Shown here piece by piece: positions 59,301-64,000 of a DNA stretch of 64,000 bases. Source of the stretch: Acanthaster planci (lineage: Eukaryota > Echinodermata > Asteroidea > Valvatida > Acanthasteridae); assembly GCF_001949145.1 (NCBI RefSeq), contig NW_019091379.1, positions 1,565,285 through 1,629,284 of the forward strand, written 5' to 3'. The number at the start of each line of letters is the position of its first letter. The stretch's first letter is position 1. The notes below the pieces were generated by a model. The model saw only the letters and a list, made by a program, of their open reading frames with translations. It did no database searches and had not been told where the DNA came from. The position numbers were made by a program, and so were the translations under genes.

Positions 59301-61431
59301 CTTACAATGGCAGTAAGGGAATTCGGCTCGTTTTATGGTGTAATACACCGACCAGAATGATTAGAAGCCGTAATTGCACGGCACAACGCTCGTGGAAAGG
59401 CGGTACACGTGCATGCCTCTTCGACCAACAATAGGATGTCGTGATTTGTCAAATGCACAACGCGCTTCAAACTGACATGTACTCGTGGCTGCGGTCCACC
59501 GTAGTTATGGTGTCTTCTCGAATTAGGCCATACTGTTTTCTAAAATGAAAAAAATAACAAGCTTCGAAGCACACAGCAGTTACTACACGCAATACATCAA
59601 ATATTTTATTCGATTTTTTTTTTTACATTTCTTCTCCCAAAATTTGACTTAAAGAGAACTCAGGTGACACAAATTAAAGCAAGCCTTTGAAGGTATAACA
59701 CCTAAGTATGAAAGACGATTTAGCCAAAGGGAAAGTCATTTCATTATAGGAAAAATAAGAACAGTCCACTGGAAAAGGAAATCCAACTATTTATTATGAA
59801 CAAAGGTTTACTGAACACAAATTGCCATATCCTATTCCACAATGCAATAAAGTTCGTAACGTTCTTCCAGGAAACATCAATGGTTCAATCAACGAGATTA
59901 CCAATTGAAGCCCGGCCGTCTTGACTTCTGTCATCCTTACAATTTTATTTGATATACTTGATAGTACTTTGAAACAAACAACTTCCCTCTTTCCCAAAAT
60001 GTCACATCCGAATTAAGAGTCACATGACTTTATGTAATGATTAATAAAGTATTAATTTTTCAGGAACGAAAACCGAAAGCTCTGTATTTCTCAGCTGCTA
60101 AGTCTAAGACTGCCAGTATCATTAATTACATGTAAATAATCTGTCCTTGAAGGCAATAAAATTTAATGCGTAGAAAAATGTAATGTTCTTAATGAGAATA
60201 CATGCATTTTGAGGAGTCCCTTAAAGGCCAGATCCTACTACGGGCGAGCGTGAAAGCGAAGCGAATTGATGTCACGAAAGATTTGCGGCGAAATTTGGCT
60301 CGAGTTAAAATGTGCTCGACTTTTGTGAACTTTGCAGCGCGAATATTTGAGCTGACGTCACAAACTTACCTTTATGTTCGTTTTCGCGCCAATTTTGAAC
60401 CGGCCTTCAGTTAGTGCATTAAAGGTTGTGGAGAAAACAGAGATAGTATGATAAAATGGCACAAAACAAACCGGACCCTTTTGAAATTTATATTTAAAAC
60501 TTCATCCAAACTTTGTATTGACTTTGTATCGAACTTCAGCTTATGACACAAAAACACTTTTTCTTTTAAATTTACAGTTTGAAGCTTCATCACCTCATTC
60601 AATGGCCATTTTGCTTTTTCAGTTTTTAAGAATGCACAAAGCTACAAGAGGGCACTATGAAAGTATAAAAATAAGAAACGTTTATAAAGGGACAACTTTC
60701 AGAGCTAAGACCCCACAGAATGTACGAAAAGGGACCAAATATACTGGAAAATATTTACATTATTGCGATTAACACGGCAACAGTGCTTGGTGGTAGGTGC
60801 GTCGAATGTGCAATTTAATGATCACTCGTGAATGGTTAAACTTTGCGAGAACTTTCAACCAAGAAGTCATAAACACCTGTATAATATCAAATTTTAAGTA
60901 ATTAGTTTACAAATGGACAGTCATGTCAATCCATCATAGCACAAGAACACTGCATGGCCCAATTGCACATACTCGTCCAAGATGATAACAAAGTTCTGTT
61001 TTGTAGGGAAAAAAAGTGATCCAAAGAGTGACAAGCCAGAGTTGTAGTGCGTAGAAATTACCGATAAAGAATTCTAGTATGGTCATTATCTGGACATACC
61101 AATTCAACGAAACTAAAGCAGGGCGGTGTTCAACTATTTATAGCATATTCTCCTTATGTTACATTTTTACAAGTGGCGAATGAACTCACGAATGCCATTA
61201 ATTTGTATTTGGTGCGGGAATATGAGCCGTATAACAAGGCCCTTCATACCGCTGAAATCGAATTAACACTTTGAAACACACATTGAAATATCAAACTTAA
61301 GTTGAACTCCCTGTTCCCGACTTCAAATTTTCTGAGTTGGTATTATTATCTTCTTGATTTGAATGATTTCAAAGGTATAGCCGATGAGGGACATCCCCAT
61401 CTAGCCGCTATAGGTGGCGCCGTTGAAAACA

Positions 61432-61502
61432 TTATCTGGTGGATTTGTCTGCCACGTGCTGCAGCTGCCCGATGAAGTCATCTTCGTCTACCACATCTTG
61501 AT
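61432..61502 (-). CDS. Asp-rich gene, last exon
   Basis: Acceptor TCCACCACAG; completes the split codon and encodes DQDVVDEDDFIGQLQHVADK, then STR and TAA at 61434-61432. Phase match and continuing acidity support it, though it is short. Confidence 0.7.
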
Positions 61503-63988
61503 CTGTGGTGGAAATAGCCAAATAGGTTGTTTTTATTTATTTCTGTAAAACCTTATGTTACTGGCAAAATACTGAAATATTGTACTGATCAATACTGAAA
61601 ACAATTTATATGCATCATGGAACATGTATTTGCGTGTTGTAGAATGATCACACCACAACACATTTATGGATAACTTCTGTACACATGGCCTGAGACTAAG
61701 GATATCTTTTTCCAAGTCTGTCCAATTTTCCTGTATTCAAAGGTTTGTACGAGTAGCGTTTTCGCAGGTAGTGCAGAACTGTACCAAAATTCGGTCTGTA
61801 TTATTTCCTACATACCGACAACAAGATATACGGTCAACGCTGAAATGAAATTGTAACAATGGGAACTTTACCATTTTTGGTCTTGGTGAGAGCCTCCAGT
61901 AGTTCTTTTTCCAGATCGGTTTCCGTTTGTTTCTCCCCCTCAGTTTTCTCTGGCTGATCCAGCGCGTCACCATCGACATCATCGTCGTCGTCGTCGTCGT
62001 CAGGAGTCTCCTCAGCGGCGTCCTCGACGTTTTGCAAGCGGCTTATTTCTTCAAGCTCTTGTTCCATGTCCGTTTTTGAGGTTTTGACATCCTCTTCTTC
62101 CTTTACGTCATCTTGCTCATTATCAGCATCGTCATCATCATTGTCGTCATCTCCGTCATCATCATCGACATCTGCGATTTCTTTGTTTGCAGTAATGACA
62201 TTCCCCTCATTGTCATCGTCGTCGTCGTCATCGTCATCATCCCCGTCATATTCGCCATCATTCTCCAGCTTCTCGGTGATAATGTCGGTGCCTTCTCCAT
62301 TCTGGGGGTCGGTGTCGTCATCAACATCGTCGTCAGCATCGTCATCCCCATCAGCGTCATTTTCCAGGGTTTCGGTGATGATGTTGGTGTCTTCCTCTTT
62401 GTTCTCGGCCTCATCGTCGTCCCCGTTGTCGTCATCATCTTCGTCCCCGTCGTCGACGCCATCATCCTGTTGCTCAACCTTTTGGCTCCCGTTCATCCAT
62501 TTTCCATCTTCGTCCTCCTCATCATTATCGTCGTCGTCGTCGTCGTCATCGTCACCGTCACCTGTCGTGCCAAGCTCATTTTGACCGTTGGAGTCTGCTT
62601 CTGCATCATCGTCATCATCATCTCCGCCATCATTTATCTTCTCCTGAGTAACAAGTGCCTGCAGCTGAGTTATCAAGAGGTGAAAGAAAAGATTTATCCC
62701 ACACATATTATGCCACTCCATTGTGTACTTTTAACAAGTCACTGTCCAAAACATACCATAAGAGAAGAGACCTTTGGTTTTCAAATCAGGAGCTAACAAG
62801 CCAAGCATTTTGAATTTTGTGCCCGATTGGGTCCGTAAGACGCACGCGCAATATCTTGAAGGTGCATAGTCACAATAACTTGCCTATTAAGCCCATAGGT
62901 GAACCTTGTTTCAGACAACTAGGATAAAGAGCCACCATGAAGTGTGCTTAACTACATTTAGTGTAAAACGGAAATACAGAGCCTAGGTTTCATTTTTGAA
63001 AGGTGATTCTCAGCTGTTTCCCCTTATGCCGTTATCAACTCAGGTTAGTGGTATTTGCATTGGTGCTGACGTCTGGACTCCCAACGCCCCTACTCAGCCA
63101 ACATACACATGCCAGATACAAGGTAATACAAAGGCTCGCTTGCTATCAATGACCAAATCGGTTTTAGCAACAATAGTTGCAACGGGACGCGAGCCAACGA
63201 TCACCTTTGCATTTGGCACGGTAAGATGGCCGCTGATGGATTAGTCGATACAAGAGAATTGCTAGTATAGACTTTCAAATATGACGTCCGTGGTGCTGTT
63301 ACGATCCAACATTAGCATTGTCCGATCTACAGTTCGGACAATATGCTATAGTTGAGGTGTGACAATGCTTCTTTATGATGAAGACGATCTTGTTATTTAG
63401 ACTCACCATGTTATAGATTTTGCTCACGAGTGTCACTGTCTCCTCTTCAGCCTCCTCCTTGTCAATCTCTGAGGGTTCCTTTTCATCCCCGTTCGCATCA
63501 TTGTCGTCATCGTCATCATCATCGCCATCTTGGATTTCGCCACCTGCAGTTTCCTCTTTGCCACCTTTGTTGGCATCTTCATCGTCATCGTCTTCGTCGT
63601 CATCTTCGTCATCATCGGCTGTCTGGTCTTTGAGCTCCACGACCCCTTCCTTGTCCTCTTTGTTGACTTCCTGCTCAGCATCGTCGTCATCGTCCCCTTC
63701 ATCAATGACTTCGTTGCCAAGGCCCTCTTCGTCTTCCTCTTCATAACCATCGTCGCCGCTTTTATTTCCAGTCTCATCTCCTTGTTTCAGAAGTTCCCCC
63801 TCCACATCATCGTTATCGTCATCGTCATCGTCGTCATCGTCATCATCGTCATCTTCATCATCTTCGTCTTCATTACCTCCAACTACTTCTTCTTCCCCCT
63901 GGACACCCTCTTCTCCTTTCTTGTCACCATAACTATCGTCATTATCGCTGTCGTCTTGGTCAGTTGTCACGTCAGCATCGGTATCCAT
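61432..63988 (-). CDS. Aspartate-rich acidic protein of unknown function, 3 exons, open at the right edge
   Basis: Exons 63407-63988, 61872-62664 and 61432-61502 join in phase into 481 residues from the ATG at 63988. The frame stays open upstream to the window edge (KVEI before the Met), so the true start may lie outside. Asp/Glu make up most of the protein, in runs of up to about 13 Asp. Between runs are short ordered-looking segments: EETVTLVSKIYNM, LQALVTQEKINDG, two related units TNIITETLENDADGDDD and TDIITEKLENDGEYDGDDD, a helix MEQELEEISRLQNVED, and LEKELLEALTKTKNG. The C-terminus is DDFIGQLQHVADKSTR. No signal peptide, membrane segment or enzyme domain is visible in the window. I recognise no family. 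A histone or Ca-binding acidic role, or a mineral-associated Asp-rich protein if a signal peptide exists upstream, are guesses. Confidence 0.8.
61872..62664 (-). CDS. Asp-rich gene, second visible exon
   Basis: Acceptor GATAACTCAG after a pyrimidine tract, donor ATG|GTAAAG, ends in phase 1. An alternative acceptor six bases on (CTGCAG) would drop Leu-Gln and keep the frame. Holds the paired IITE-LEND units. Confidence 0.82.
62665..63406 (-). other. Intron of the Asp-rich gene
   Basis: 742 bp, GT-AG. Nothing recognisable; a plus-strand open frame at 62996-63244 is not supported. Confidence 0.65.
63407..63988 (-). CDS. Asp-rich gene, first visible exon
   Basis: 194 codons if started at the ATG MDTDADVTTDQ; donor ATG|GTGAGT, phase 0. 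Highly acidic, ending in the non-acidic stretch TVTLVSKIYNM. Confidence 0.8.
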
Positions 63989-64000
63989 GATCTCAACTTT

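Larger units (their letters stand above)
55542..61431. other. Region between LMLN start and the Asp-rich gene end
   Basis: About 5.9 kb. It should hold the LMLN promoter and 5' UTR and the 3' UTR of the Asp-rich gene. Contains a CACCAC/ACAC microsatellite near 57199-57223, GTCGCATC-type repeats at 57689-57735 and inverted at 59183-59300, a 25-base gap, and a possible MITE at about 60222-60410 (AAGGCC ends, GCGAA-rich interior). A weak exon candidate is at 58522-58731. Confidence 0.5.

Noticed and set aside
62113..62796. Plus-strand open frames rich in Ile/Val or Ser opposite the Asp-rich exons (also 62066-62584 and 63420-63746)
   Set aside because: They are the antisense readings of GAY repeats; splice signals, phase and stop codon all support the minus strand.

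Overview
The window is intron-rich nuclear DNA of an animal, most likely a marine invertebrate. Exons are short and every one of the 31 introns I could define obeys GT-AG. Non-coding DNA is AT-rich and packed with small transposon relics and with the palindrome TACATGTA. The proteins encoded by two of the genes stay close in length and motifs to their vertebrate counterparts. I lean to an echinoderm or another invertebrate deuterostome, but a mollusc or amphioxus cannot be excluded from the sequence alone. Three assembly gaps (33772-34210, 46672-47187, 58316-58340) interrupt the window.

Four genes are supported. (1) 894-1815, minus strand: two coding exons of a heterochromatin protein 1 (CBX1/3/5-type) gene with a complete chromodomain. 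The rest of the gene, including any chromoshadow domain, lies beyond the left edge. (2) 9024-21143, plus strand: a complete 14-exon gene for nucleolar GTP-binding protein 1 (NOG1/GTPBP4), 630 residues, with all GTPase motifs. (3) 27136-55541, minus strand: a gene of at least 16 exons for a leishmanolysin-like (M8) metallopeptidase (LMLN/invadolysin). It runs from signal peptide through HExxH zinc site to a cysteine-rich C-terminus, followed in frame by an exon encoding a WAP four-disulfide-core module. I do not know this module from vertebrate LMLN. The last exon or exons could not be placed. (4) 61432-63988, minus strand: three exons of an extremely aspartate-rich protein of unknown function, open to the right edge.

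HP1 and NOG1 are divergent, with about 7.2 kb between their start codons. NOG1 and LMLN converge. LMLN and the Asp-rich gene are in tandem on the minus strand. Nothing suggests that the four genes share a pathway: ribosome assembly, chromatin, a secreted or membrane protease and an acidic protein look like unrelated neighbours.

The non-coding DNA holds several families of miniature inverted-repeat elements, some with two to four copies in the window: two TTAA-bounded (piggyBac-like) families, a Tc1/mariner-like element with TA ends, several foldback elements and two tRNA-derived SINE-like heads. An imperfect tandem duplication of LMLN exon 14 has left a dead exon copy. A transposon end lies 6 bp beyond the splice donor of LMLN exon 2. 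I saw no CRISPR array, operon, rRNA or other prokaryote-type system, and no retroelement reverse transcriptase. No wholly new multi-gene system is evident; the most novel candidates are the M8-WAP protein and the Asp-rich gene.
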